From: Lentibacter algarum
GTDB lineage: Bacteria; Pseudomonadota; Alphaproteobacteria; Rhodobacterales; Rhodobacteraceae
Assembly: GCF_040580765.1 (NCBI RefSeq)
Contig: NZ_CP158687.1
Span: forward strand, 1,116,001 to 1,180,000
Reading direction: 5' to 3'
DNA length: 64,000 nucleotides
Shown: positions 33,725 to 42,529 of the stretch, one piece after another
How the letters are laid out: each line of letters opens with the position of its first letter
Numbering within the stretch: the first letter of the stretch is position 1
Translations under genes and position numbers: made by a program
Notes under the pieces: model-generated
What the model was told of the DNA's origin: nothing
Seen by the model: only the letters and a program-made list of their open reading frames with translations
Database searches by the model: none

Positions 33725-34636
33725 TCAGAGAAGGCTAAATTGGGCTGTTATGTTAAGGCTGGGCAGCGCTGCAATCTGTGATTTTTGCTTCAAATCAACG
33801 AGATGCGCAAAGACGTTGCGCTCGGCTGCAGGCAGGAGCGCGGCAGGCGTGTCAGAATAGATTTGTGCAGTCAGGCTCTTTGCTGTGGCTGGGCCATCCC
33901 TGAGGGCTGCAAGAATTTGCGCTTCGCGGCTCTGCCTGTGGCTGATGAGCCATGCAAGGCGCTCGGCGGGGTTTGTCACGGGCGCCCCGTGGCCTGCGTG
34001 AAATACACGCCAGCTCTGCGCGGCGAGGCGGGTGCAGGAGGCCATGAAGTCGCTCAGATCGCCATCAGGGGGGCTGACAAGGGAGCTGGCCCAACCCATC
34101 ACCAAATCACCACTGAAGAGCGCGTCATCCCATTCAAAAGAGAGGTGGTTGCCGAAGTGCCCAGGCGTGTGGTGGGCGGTGAGCGCCCAACTTGCCCCGC
34201 TGACGGTTTCACCATCCTGCAGCAAGATGTCTGGGGCGAAGTCAGGATCGACACCTTCGCCGCCGCCTGCGAGGCCGTTTAGCGCGAGGTGTCGCATGAT
34301 CTCGCTTTGCCCTGCCAAGCTGTCGCCAAAGGCCAGCACAGGCGCGCCTGTGGCCTTTGAGAGGTCAGCGGCTAGGGGCGAGTGGTCAATATGTGAGTGG
34401 GTGACGAAAATGTGGGTTATCGCTTCATCGGGCTCTAGCGCCGCGAGGATTGCTGCGAGGTGCTCTGCAGTGTTGGGGCCTGGATCGATCACCGCTATGT
34501 CACCCTTGCCGAGCAGATATGTGTTTGTGCCCCGATAGGTCATGGGGGAGGGGTTGTTGGCCAGAACACGCCGCAGATTGGGCTCAAGCCACTCCGCTTG
34601 ACCAACGGGTGGATTAAAGCTTGTCAGATCGCTCAT
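33725..34636 (-). CDS. Metallo-beta-lactamase-fold hydrolase
   Basis: A 303-aa protein with the binuclear zinc motif HSHIDHSP near residue 80, a further ligand in HHTPGHFGNH and SGDLVMGW, and a C-terminal winged-helix-like domain (residues about 225-300). It resembles the LACTB2-like hydrolases of Rhodobacterales. It may act on thioesters or RNA, and the substrate is not evident. It is divergent from the kinase gene by 39 bp. Confidence 0.9.
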   Translation of the reverse strand: MSDLTSFNPPVGQAEWLEPNLRRVLANNPSPMTYRGTNTYLLGKGDIAVIDPGPNTAEHLAAILAALEPDEAITHIFVTHSHIDHSPLAADLSKATGAPVLAFGDSLAGQSEIMRHLALNGLAGGGEGVDPDFAPDILLQDGETVSGASWALTAHHTPGHFGNHLSFEWDDALFSGDLVMGWASSLVSPPDGDLSDFMASCTRLAAQSWRVFHAGHGAPVTNPAERLAWLISHRQSREAQILAALRDGPATAKSLTAQIYSDTPAALLPAAERNVFAHLVDLKQKSQIAALPSLNITAQFSLL

Positions 34637-34675
34637 GGCTCTTCCTTCTTTGCGCGTGCCTCGCTAGGTTTAGGC

Positions 34676-35965
34676 ATGTTTTTTGGATGGCTCAAACACT
34701 ATATGCCGCGCTCGCTCTATGGGCGGGCAGCGCTTATTCTGATTGTCCCAATTGTCGGCCTTCAGCTTATTGTTTCTATTATCTTTATTCAGCGCCACTT
34801 TGATGACGTGACAACCCAAATGACACGCTCGATGGCGATAGAACTTCGGCTTGTGCTTGCGCAGTATGATACAGCAGGTGTGAGTGAGTTGGCCGCGCCT
34901 TTGAAGATTGAGCTTGCGGCTGGCGAAATAATTGAAGAGCGCAGGCGCTGGTATGACTTTTCAGGTTTAATCGTCAGGCGAGAGCTTTTTGGCATGTTGG
35001 ACGGTGTGCAAGCCATTGATCTGCCTGACGGACGCGTGCTGCGTGTCGAGGTCGATACGGAGCGGGGGCCAGTTGTCTTGAGTTTTGACAGGCTGCGTGT
35101 GTCGGCGTCAAATCCGCATCAGCTGTTGGTTTATATGATTGGGTTTGGCGTTTTGATGACGATGATTGCCTATATTTACTTGCGCAATCAGCTGCGCCCA
35201 ATCAAGCGACTGGCGAGGGCTGCAGCAGCATTTGGCCGCGGACAAGTGAATGATTTCCGCCCCTCTGGCGCAATTGAGGTGCGTGCGGCGGGGCACGCTT
35301 TTTTGGATATGCGTAACAGAATCGAGCGCCAGATTGAGCAACGAACGCTTATGCTGTCTGGCGTGAGCCATGATTTGCGCACACCTCTGACACGGATGAA
35401 GCTTGGACTTTCCTTGTTGGAAGACGAGGACCGTGAGCCTCTGGAACGCGACGTCACTGAGATGCAGCGTTTGCTGGACGAGTTTCTATCTTTTGCCAAG
35501 GGGGCTTCGGAGGGTGAGGCAGAAGCCTGTGACCCCTTTGAGCTTGTTCGTGCGATCGTAGAAGACTGTGAGCGCGTCGGGCAAGATGTGACTCTTGGCG
35601 CGCTGGAAGGCGAGGGCAGTGGCCTTGTTACTTTGCGTCGCATCGGGGTGCGACGGGCCGTGGAAAACCTTGTTGGAAACGCAGTGCGCTATGGCAACAA
35701 GGCGGTTGTCTCGGTGGCGCTGACTGAGAGGGCTCTGCGGATCAGAGTTGAAGATGATGGTCCGGGCATAGCGGTCGATGATCGGGAGGAAGCGCTCAAG
35801 CCGTTTGCCCGCCTTGATGCGGCTCGAAATCAGAACAAGGGGTCTGGAGTTGGTCTTGGGCTTTCGATTGCGATGGATGTGGCGCGCGCTCACGGCGGGA
35901 TTTTGCGGCTGAGTGAAAGCACCGATCTGGGCGGTTTGCGTGCGGATATTGTGATTGGGCGCTGA
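34676..35965 (+). CDS. EnvZ-like sensor histidine kinase (orphan in this window)
   Basis: A 429-aa membrane kinase. It has a first helix (AALILIVPIVGLQLIVSIIF), a periplasmic loop of about 130 residues, a second helix (LLVYMIGFGVLMTMIAYIYL), HAMP, the H-box GVSHDLRTPLTRMK with His232, the N-box NLVGNAVRYG and G-boxes DDGPGIAV and GVGLGLSIA. I start at 34676, directly before the first membrane helix. The long upstream frame is a shadow of the hydrolase gene. No response regulator lies beside it, so its partner (probably OmpR-like) is elsewhere. Confidence 0.9.
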   Translation: MFFGWLKHYMPRSLYGRAALILIVPIVGLQLIVSIIFIQRHFDDVTTQMTRSMAIELRLVLAQYDTAGVSELAAPLKIELAAGEIIEERRRWYDFSGLIVRRELFGMLDGVQAIDLPDGRVLRVEVDTERGPVVLSFDRLRVSASNPHQLLVYMIGFGVLMTMIAYIYLRNQLRPIKRLARAAAAFGRGQVNDFRPSGAIEVRAAGHAFLDMRNRIERQIEQRTLMLSGVSHDLRTPLTRMKLGLSLLEDEDREPLERDVTEMQRLLDEFLSFAKGASEGEAEACDPFELVRAIVEDCERVGQDVTLGALEGEGSGLVTLRRIGVRRAVENLVGNAVRYGNKAVVSVALTERALRIRVEDDGPGIAVDDREEALKPFARLDAARNQNKGSGVGLGLSIAMDVARAHGGILRLSESTDLGGLRADIVIGR

Positions 35966-35970
35966 AAAGC

Positions 35971-36044
35971 TGGAGCGGGTAGCGGGAATCGAACCCGCGC
36001 GTTCAGCTTGGGAAGCTGACAGGCTACCATTACATCATACCCGC
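35971..36044 (-). tRNA. tRNA-Gly (CCC)
   Basis: A 74-nt cloverleaf on the minus strand beginning GCGGGTATGATGTAATGGTA. The anticodon loop TTCCCAA gives CCC, the T-arm is GGTTCGATTCC, the acceptor stem GCGGGTA pairs with TACCCGC, and CCA is encoded. Confidence 0.94.
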
Positions 36045-36085
36045 GCGATTGGCTGATTAGCTTTCCCGTTGGGGAGGGTCAAGCG

Positions 36086-37258
36086 CTATGCGTTGGCCTC
36101 AAAACGCCTAATGGCATGGAACGTGATGCCTATAGTCAGAATGAGGCCGAGACCAGCAAGGGCAGGCAGCCCGAAGCCAGCATCACCCAAGGCACCCGCA
36201 AACAACGCTGTGGTCAGCCCATAGCCTGTTGCGAGCAAGAGTGACGCGGCGAGCACTGCGCGGAGGATGACTGTCAGCTCTGTTTTGATGGCTTGGTATG
36301 CGAGCGCAAGAGCTGGTGCGAGAACGCAGAGATCGTAGTCATAGGCATAGGGGCTGAGAGTTGTGCCTGTGAGAATGGCGAGTACGATGATGTGGCGGAG
36401 CTGCCAGCCTTTGAGCGCGACCCAGACGAGCGTTAGCAGACTTAAGAGCGCGCAGCCGCCGTGAAGGAGTATGGCGAGTGAGGGGGCAAGTCCGACAGAG
36501 GCAAACAAAGCAAAAGGTGTGATCATGCGAGCGAGTTTGTATTCACCAGCTTCCAGGATTGTGCCAGAGGTTGAGAGGCTGTTGCGAAAGGCGCTCCAGA
36601 TATCGGAGCCATAGAGCAATGTCGCGAGCAGAAGTAAAACGAGCAGAGTCAGCGTTGCTATTGCGACCATACGCCGGCCTCCGCGCAAAAGGGCGGCAAG
36701 GCCAAGGCCTAGGCCGAGGTGGGGCTTATATGTTAAAAGGCCAAGCACGAACCCCGCTTTGCCGCGCTGCTCTGTGAGTGAAAGGCCCGCAAAAAGAGCC
36801 ATCAAGCCCGCGGTAAGAAAGCCATTTTGCCCTGTCAGCAAGTTGATCACTAATGCGGGGAGAATAAGCGGAAGAACCCATGTCGTAGCATCTTGAGACA
36901 GGCGCATCATAGACCAGACAAAGAGCGCAAAGCTTGAACCAGTAAAGAGCAGATAGCCCCAGCCGACACCGAACAGCGCGAAGCCTTGCAAGGGGAGGTT
37001 AAAATGGGGCGGATAAGTCCATGTCATAAAGACTGTACTGTTTGTTCGGCTGGCTTGATAGGCCTTGAACGCGGCGGCGTCATAGGCTTCGGCGATGCGG
37101 CCAAGATTTGCCAGCTCCCCGACTTGATGAAAAATCATGTAGTCGGCTGAAACCTCGTCCACTCCGAAGAGTTCGGGCAAACCGATGCGCAAAGCTGTGA
37201 GGCCGATAAGTGCCACAAGAAGGCCTAGGACCATGAAAAGACTGCGCTGTGACATCAA
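36086..37258 (-). CDS. GT87-like polytopic glycosyltransferase family protein
   Basis: A 390-aa inner membrane protein with about ten hydrophobic segments, an early acidic pair (VDEVSADYMIFHQ) and TYPPHFNLP and YKPHLGLG segments, resembling polyprenol-phosphate-dependent mannosyltransferases of the GT87/DUF2029 group. It would transfer a sugar from a lipid carrier on the periplasmic side. The acceptor is unknown. It stands alone between tRNA-Gly and the RACo-like gene. Confidence 0.78.
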   Translation of the reverse strand: MMSQRSLFMVLGLLVALIGLTALRIGLPELFGVDEVSADYMIFHQVGELANLGRIAEAYDAAAFKAYQASRTNSTVFMTWTYPPHFNLPLQGFALFGVGWGYLLFTGSSFALFVWSMMRLSQDATTWVLPLILPALVINLLTGQNGFLTAGLMALFAGLSLTEQRGKAGFVLGLLTYKPHLGLGLGLAALLRGGRRMVAIATLTLLVLLLLATLLYGSDIWSAFRNSLSTSGTILEAGEYKLARMITPFALFASVGLAPSLAILLHGGCALLSLLTLVWVALKGWQLRHIIVLAILTGTTLSPYAYDYDLCVLAPALALAYQAIKTELTVILRAVLAASLLLATGYGLTTALFAGALGDAGFGLPALAGLGLILTIGITFHAIRRFEANA

Positions 37259-37323
37259 GGCCCGCCTGCATACGTGTTACAAGGCGAGCCTACTCCAGCC
37301 AGAGGTTAGGTGTAAACCAGAGC

Positions 37324-39366
37324 CTAGCCGCGCCGTCTGCGTCGACGGCCCCCGTCACCGCCAGCTTCTCCACCTGTGTTGAAACTGACATCAGGTAGCG
37401 TGACCACGGTCGCCAATATCGGGAAGGGCTCCGCAGAATTTGGGATCGCTGATGCATTGACGAAATGTTCTTGAAAACGGGGTTCAACGGCTGTTTCGAT
37501 CTTGATGATCCTGCGTACCGTCGCCTCGATCTCTTCGCGCGCTTTACTATTTAGAAGCGCAATGCGCGCGCCTGTTCCTGCCGCGTTGCCTGCGGATGTG
37601 ACCTTCTCAATCGCGCAATCTGGGATCATGCCGAGGACCATGGCGTGTTTGGGAGAGATATGCGCGCCAAAGGCCCCTGCAAGAACGACGCGATCGACGG
37701 TTGCGACATCAAATTTGTCCATCAGCAGGCGTGCGCCGGAGTAAAGCGCCGCCTTGGCCATCTGGATGGCGCGAATATCAGGGTTTGTCACCGTGATGGT
37801 TGGGCCGCCTTTTGCAGAGCCGTCCCACATCATGTAGCTGTGTGTGCGACCGTCGCTGATACACCGCGGTGTGCCGACTTGCTCAGTAGAGCCGATGAGG
37901 CCAGAAGCATCCACAATTCCAGCAATGCGCATTTCTGCGATGGCTTCGATAATGCCTGAGCCGCAGATGCCTGTGATACCTGTTGTGGCGATTGCGTCTT
38001 CAAAGCCGTCTTCGTCTGACCAAAGATCTGAGCCGATGACGCGAAAGCGGGGTTCTTTTGTGATTGGGTTAATTTCGACCCGCTCAATTGCTCCTGGGGC
38101 AGCACGTTGCCCCGAGGTGATCTGCGCACCTTCAAAGGCGGGGCCTGTCGGAGATGAACAGGCTAGAACTTTGCTTTTGTTGCCTAAAAGGATTTCGGCG
38201 TTTGTGCCAACATCGACGACCAAGACAAGATCTTCGGACTTGTCAGGGGCTTCAGACAGCGCGACCGCGGCGGCATCGGCTCCAACGTGCCCCGCAATAC
38301 ACGGCAGAAGATAGACACGTGCTGAGGGATGTAAGTTTAGCTCAAGATCGCGTGCTTCGAGACGCAGGGCATCTGACGTTGCGAGTGCGAAGGGGGCTTG
38401 ACCGAGCTCGAAGGGGTCGATTCCGAGGAAGAGGTGGTGCATCACGGGATTGCAGACGAAAACAGCGTCCATGATGAGGGCGCGGTCGATTTCTGCTTCG
38501 GAAGCGATTTGGGTGAAGAGGGCGTTCATTCCGTCGCGTACGGCGGCGGTCATTTCGGCGGCGCCGCCTGCGTTCATCATAGAGTAGCTGACCCGACTCA
38601 TGAGGTCTTCACCGAATCGAATCTGTGGATTCATGAGGCCCGAGGAGGCGACGACCTCGCCTGACTGGAGGTCGCAGAGGTGGGCGGCGATTGTTGTGGA
38701 GCCGAGATCTACGGCGAGTCCGTAGATGGAGCCTTCGTAGTAACCGGGCCAAACTTGCATGATGGAGGGCACAGAATCGCTGTGACCCTGATGAACGGCG
38801 ACTGTGACCTTCCACGCGCCTTTGCGCAGGGCTTGTTGCAGGTGCGTGAGCACGTGCGGATCGGCCTTTGGAACGTCAATGTCCCACTGCGCTTTGAGGC
38901 CCTCGCGCAGGCGCTCAAGGTCGCCCGACGGCTCGTGCATGTCAGGCTCCACCACTTCAACATAGTAGAGCTTAACCGTTGGATTCATTATGATATCCCG
39001 CGCCTCAGCCCGCTTGCGCACAACCTGTTTGTGGACCTGACTTTCGGGCGGGACGTCGATGACGACGTCGCCTTGGACGGTGGCTTGGCAGCCGAGTCGG
39101 CGGCCCTTGGGGAGGCCGCGCTTGCTGTCGTAACGCTCCTCAACGGCGTTCCATTCGCTGAGCGCATTGTCGGCGACCGTGACGCCGTGCTTTGAGAACT
39201 CGCCGTAGGACGGGGTGATCTGACATTTGGAACAGATACCACGGCCACCACAGACAGAATCAAGATCAACGCCAAGCTGACGCGCCGCTGTAAGTATCGG
39301 AGTTCCCACAGGAAAATGCCCGCGCTTGCCCGAGGGAGTGAAAACGACGAGGGGGTCTTTGGTCAT
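37324..39366 (-). CDS. RACo-like corrinoid reactivation protein (2Fe-2S plus ASKHA/DUF4445)
   Basis: A 680-aa protein with an N-terminal [2Fe-2S] ferredoxin domain (cysteines in SVCGGRGICSKC and later LGCQA), a linker, and a large ASKHA ATPase domain (YGLAVDLGSTTIAAHL near residue 205 and VVDVGTNAEILLG). Such proteins reduce inactive Co(II) corrinoid back to Co(I) for methyltransferases. No methyltransferase or corrinoid protein is adjacent. I start at MTKDPLVVF. The longer frame adds an implausible leader. The C-terminus is odd: GGEAGGDGGRRRRRRG. Confidence 0.88.
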   Translation of the reverse strand: MTKDPLVVFTPSGKRGHFPVGTPILTAARQLGVDLDSVCGGRGICSKCQITPSYGEFSKHGVTVADNALSEWNAVEERYDSKRGLPKGRRLGCQATVQGDVVIDVPPESQVHKQVVRKRAEARDIIMNPTVKLYYVEVVEPDMHEPSGDLERLREGLKAQWDIDVPKADPHVLTHLQQALRKGAWKVTVAVHQGHSDSVPSIMQVWPGYYEGSIYGLAVDLGSTTIAAHLCDLQSGEVVASSGLMNPQIRFGEDLMSRVSYSMMNAGGAAEMTAAVRDGMNALFTQIASEAEIDRALIMDAVFVCNPVMHHLFLGIDPFELGQAPFALATSDALRLEARDLELNLHPSARVYLLPCIAGHVGADAAAVALSEAPDKSEDLVLVVDVGTNAEILLGNKSKVLACSSPTGPAFEGAQITSGQRAAPGAIERVEINPITKEPRFRVIGSDLWSDEDGFEDAIATTGITGICGSGIIEAIAEMRIAGIVDASGLIGSTEQVGTPRCISDGRTHSYMMWDGSAKGGPTITVTNPDIRAIQMAKAALYSGARLLMDKFDVATVDRVVLAGAFGAHISPKHAMVLGMIPDCAIEKVTSAGNAAGTGARIALLNSKAREEIEATVRRIIKIETAVEPRFQEHFVNASAIPNSAEPFPILATVVTLPDVSFNTGGEAGGDGGRRRRRRG

Positions 39367-39732
39367 GGATGTACTGCCTGATTTTGTGGCCTTTGAGCGC
39401 AAGATAGTGCGCCAGACGGCAATGTATAGGGCAGGGAGCGGCAAAAAGCTGACTGGGAACGTCATATTTTATTTTCAAAATGGTTAAGCCCGCGAAACCG
39501 CCCGTTAAGCTCTGAGCAAACCACCAAAAACAGGGGGGTGAAAAGCGTGCACAACCCGTGCACACCCCGTGCACCGCCTGAATCGGGGTTTTGGTAACGG
39601 AAAATTAGGTAATGGAGCGTTCGGTGGGGGGTGGTTTCGGCTTAGAGCTCGCTAACTCACCAAGACGTCTATTTCAGTGCGCCCCACCTTACCTGTCGTT
39701 CGCTGTGCGCGCATCGGTTGAGCAGGCACAGG
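39367..39732. promoter_or_regulatory. Intergenic region with three phased GTGCAC palindromes
   Basis: This 366-bp gap holds three copies of GTGCAC (39547-39552, 39558-39563 and 39569-39574) exactly 11 bp apart, in the context CCCGTGCAC. Regular helical spacing suggests cooperative protein binding, about 180 bp before the RACo-like start. The part from about 39600 to 39730 shows nothing I can name. Confidence 0.45.
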
Positions 39733-41214
39733 CTAGTTTCCAACTGCCTTTTTGACTGCTTCTTCGATTACTTCTAGAACTGGCATTTTCTCGCCATGCT
39801 TACCCTCTAGGGTCTGGGCAGCATTGTTTGAAATCGCTTTCAGCATCACCTCCAGAAGACTTTGAAGTAACACATCATCGCCTTTGCCCAACTCAACGAC
39901 TTGTTTTTTGAACCCTTGGTAAGACTGAGCCAAAGCTTCCTTATGCGCATATTCCTCCGCCAAACGCTGCATTTCGCTACGGCGTTTCGAAACCGTCAAG
40001 ATTGCCCACAAAACAGGTATCACGAGCGGCAGCTTAAACACAATTTTGTCCAAATACTCCTTGGCGCTCTCGATCTTTATGACATCCCAGTAGAAAGGCC
40101 AAAGGCTAATCGTCTGCGTAACTGTGGCTGCTGCTAAAACCACGAGCACAACTAGTCCAAGAAAAAAAGCCTTCGAGTATAGTTTGGCACTATCTTCAGC
40201 TTTAACCCTTCGGCTGCTGTAGGCTGTGGCCAGGCCAGCGCTTGTCGCGCCCGGTAATAGTCCCTCAATTTGCTCGAGCAGGCTTTTCGCCGTTTGCTTT
40301 TGCCCTTCAAAATGCGCAAACAGTTGTTCCTGATTTACTTTTCCTTGCTCAAAATCCTTATTCCGTTTTTCCAGCTGCTGGTCGAATGATTCGAACTTCA
40401 CTCTATACTCTTCCACTTCTTTTTTCAGTGAAGAGGCTTCGGTGTGTGCAGACTCAATGGCGGCTTTCTTTTCGGTGGCGTCGGCAAGATATTCGGCTAT
40501 GGTGTTTCGGTCCTTGGCGCCCTCATCCCTTGAGAGGATTGTTTCTGCTGCGGCTTCCTTGGCGCTTTTTGCTTGAGTTTTTGCGGCTGACACCTGATCT
40601 GAGGCCGCTGCAACTGCCTGCCTAAGAGCCGCATTCTCCTCATGCAGTTTGTGTAGCTGTTCGCTGGACGACTCAACTATGGTTGACAAGGCATTTGCAG
40701 CCGCTTGGAAGCTGTAAGTGGAACGTGTCGGCCTAAGGACGGTCAATACCGAATAGAATGCATCCAATAGTGTTTCGGTGCTGTCACTGAAACTTTTGAA
40801 GCTGGTTCTAAAATCATGGTTTTGCCCGTTGGTTGTTTGAAGGTGGAAATTGTCGTAATTGAACTGCAGAAATCCGCCACCAGCACTTATGACCTGGCGG
40901 AAGTGGCCGCCCAAAGTGTTTAGGTGGCTTTGAGTCTCATCAATTCTCTGCTTGAGTTGCGCTATTCTATTTCCTGGAACCATCAAGAAGTGTTTAGAGC
41001 TTCCGAATTTGTCTGCAATCTCGGCCATCGATGCAATGCGGCTTACACAGTCAGCATATGAGATGTCCGTCCCATGAATCGCTTTCGCCACGTCAAAGGA
41101 CGGGGAACCAGTCTTTCCAGAGCTATTAAAGAATTCAAGCAATTCAATTGCAGTTGCAGCCAAGTCCTTCGCGCCAAGGCTAATCTCATCAATCTTTTTC
41201 TTACGCATAACCAC
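39733..41214 (-). CDS. Coiled-coil membrane protein, unknown function
   Basis: A 493-aa protein. Residues 1-170 form an alpha-rich domain, about 180-330 is a long coiled coil rich in Ala, Glu, Lys and Gln, two hydrophobic helices lie near 350-372 and 392-410 (FFLGLVVLVVLAAATVTQTI, then LPLVIPVLWAILTV), and a charged cytoplasmic tail follows. It stands alone, with flanking non-coding DNA on both sides and a more AT-rich look than its neighbours, which suggests a recent insertion. No catalytic motif is seen. I recognise only a loose resemblance to coiled-coil membrane proteins of unknown function found in accessory regions. Confidence 0.7.
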   Translation of the reverse strand: MVMRKKKIDEISLGAKDLAATAIELLEFFNSSGKTGSPSFDVAKAIHGTDISYADCVSRIASMAEIADKFGSSKHFLMVPGNRIAQLKQRIDETQSHLNTLGGHFRQVISAGGGFLQFNYDNFHLQTTNGQNHDFRTSFKSFSDSTETLLDAFYSVLTVLRPTRSTYSFQAAANALSTIVESSSEQLHKLHEENAALRQAVAAASDQVSAAKTQAKSAKEAAAETILSRDEGAKDRNTIAEYLADATEKKAAIESAHTEASSLKKEVEEYRVKFESFDQQLEKRNKDFEQGKVNQEQLFAHFEGQKQTAKSLLEQIEGLLPGATSAGLATAYSSRRVKAEDSAKLYSKAFFLGLVVLVVLAAATVTQTISLWPFYWDVIKIESAKEYLDKIVFKLPLVIPVLWAILTVSKRRSEMQRLAEEYAHKEALAQSYQGFKKQVVELGKGDDVLLQSLLEVMLKAISNNAAQTLEGKHGEKMPVLEVIEEAVKKAVGN

Positions 41215-41443
41215 TCCACTCGTTTTAGGAGACTATACATAGGAAGCGCTCGCCTTCTAGTGCAATGTTCTGCTGGTCTGGAAAAGCTCATCCCAAAGGG
41301 CATTAGCCTGATAATTCACAAAATGTGATCTCGGATCGGTCTATGAAGCAAGTCAGTTGTAAATGACGGCCTGACGCAGCCTGATGTATTCTGTTCGCAC
41401 CCGCAGCTAACTTCCGCTTCTAGCCCACACCCCCACTAGCCCG

Positions 41444-42400
41444 TCACCCCTTCCTTGCCTCAAAGACAAACCCCAGCAGGTTCAGCAGGACCTGTGCGGC
41501 GAGGATGCTTGTGCTGTCTGAATGGTCATAGTCGGGGGCGACTTCGACGAGGTCTATGCCGACGATCTCGTGGGATTGGGCGACGTGTTGGAGGAGCTCC
41601 AGCACTTCGTAGTAGAGGAAGCCGCCGTGGCTCGGCGTGCCTGTGCCCGGCGCGATGGAGGGGCAGAAGGCGTCGATATCAAGGGTGATGTAGACGCGGG
41701 CGCCTGAGGGGATGCGCTTGGCTGTGGCCTCGGCGCCGAGCTTGCGCATCTGGCGGACAGAGAGGATATCGGAGCCCATTTCGCGGGCGGCCTCGTAGCC
41801 TTCCTGCGTCGTGGAGCTGACATTGCGGATGCCGACTTGGGTGAGGCCCGTGACATAGGGCTTTTCGGCGGCGCGGCGCATCGGGTTGCCGTGGCCATTG
41901 CGAACGCCGTGGCGGACATCGACGAAATCAAGGTGGGCGTCGATCTGGAGGATGTGGATATCGCCCTGACCCTCAAAGGCATTGATGCAGGGGATGTTGA
42001 CGGAGTGATCGCCGCCTATGACCACGGGGAGCGCGCCAGCGGCAAGGGCGGCGCGCACGCCTGTCTCGATGTTGGCGTGGCTTGTGGCGGTGTCTGTGTG
42101 GACGATATCGGCATCGCCCATGTCAACGATGCGCACATCGCCTGTGAGGTAGGTTGTGTCATCCTCGTGGTCATATGCGCCTGCGTGGCCAAAGGAGAAG
42201 AGCGTGGAGGCTTCGCGCACGGAGCGGGGGCCGAAGCGTGCGCCCGAGCGGTACTGTGTGCCCGCATCAAAGGGCGCGCCGAGCACGGCGACATCGGCCT
42301 CAAGGGTGCTCCAGTCGGGTTCGTAGGGGCGCTTGGCGAAGGTGGCTATCCCGACGAAGGGGAGATTGAGGCGGCCTGTGTCGTAGCTGTTCTTGGTCAT
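41444..42400 (-). CDS. speB: Agmatinase/arginase-family ureohydrolase
   Basis: A 318-aa ureohydrolase with the dimanganese ligands in GGDHSVNI, DAHLDF and DIDAFCPSIAPGTGTPSHGG. The sequence is closest in form to agmatinases, which release urea from agmatine to give putrescine. Related guanidino-acid hydrolases cannot be excluded. Length is normal. The start follows an AGGAG site. Confidence 0.9.
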   Translation of the reverse strand: MTKNSYDTGRLNLPFVGIATFAKRPYEPDWSTLEADVAVLGAPFDAGTQYRSGARFGPRSVREASTLFSFGHAGAYDHEDDTTYLTGDVRIVDMGDADIVHTDTATSHANIETGVRAALAAGALPVVIGGDHSVNIPCINAFEGQGDIHILQIDAHLDFVDVRHGVRNGHGNPMRRAAEKPYVTGLTQVGIRNVSSTTQEGYEAAREMGSDILSVRQMRKLGAEATAKRIPSGARVYITLDIDAFCPSIAPGTGTPSHGGFLYYEVLELLQHVAQSHEIVGIDLVEVAPDYDHSDSTSILAAQVLLNLLGFVFEARKG

Positions 42401-42529
42401 GGTATGCTCCTGTCGTTTGGGCGCAGAGTGCTGCGGCGGCGCGTCTTTGGCAAGCCTGCGACATTGTTTATCTTGGGTTTGGGGCGCGAAGGGCGTATGG
42501 CTTGGGAAATATGCTGTAAGGGGAATGTG

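Noticed and set aside
41837..42529. Long N-terminal extension of the TehA-like frame
   Set aside because: The extension mirrors the agmatinase gene on the opposite strand. A good ribosome site precedes the ATG at 42530.
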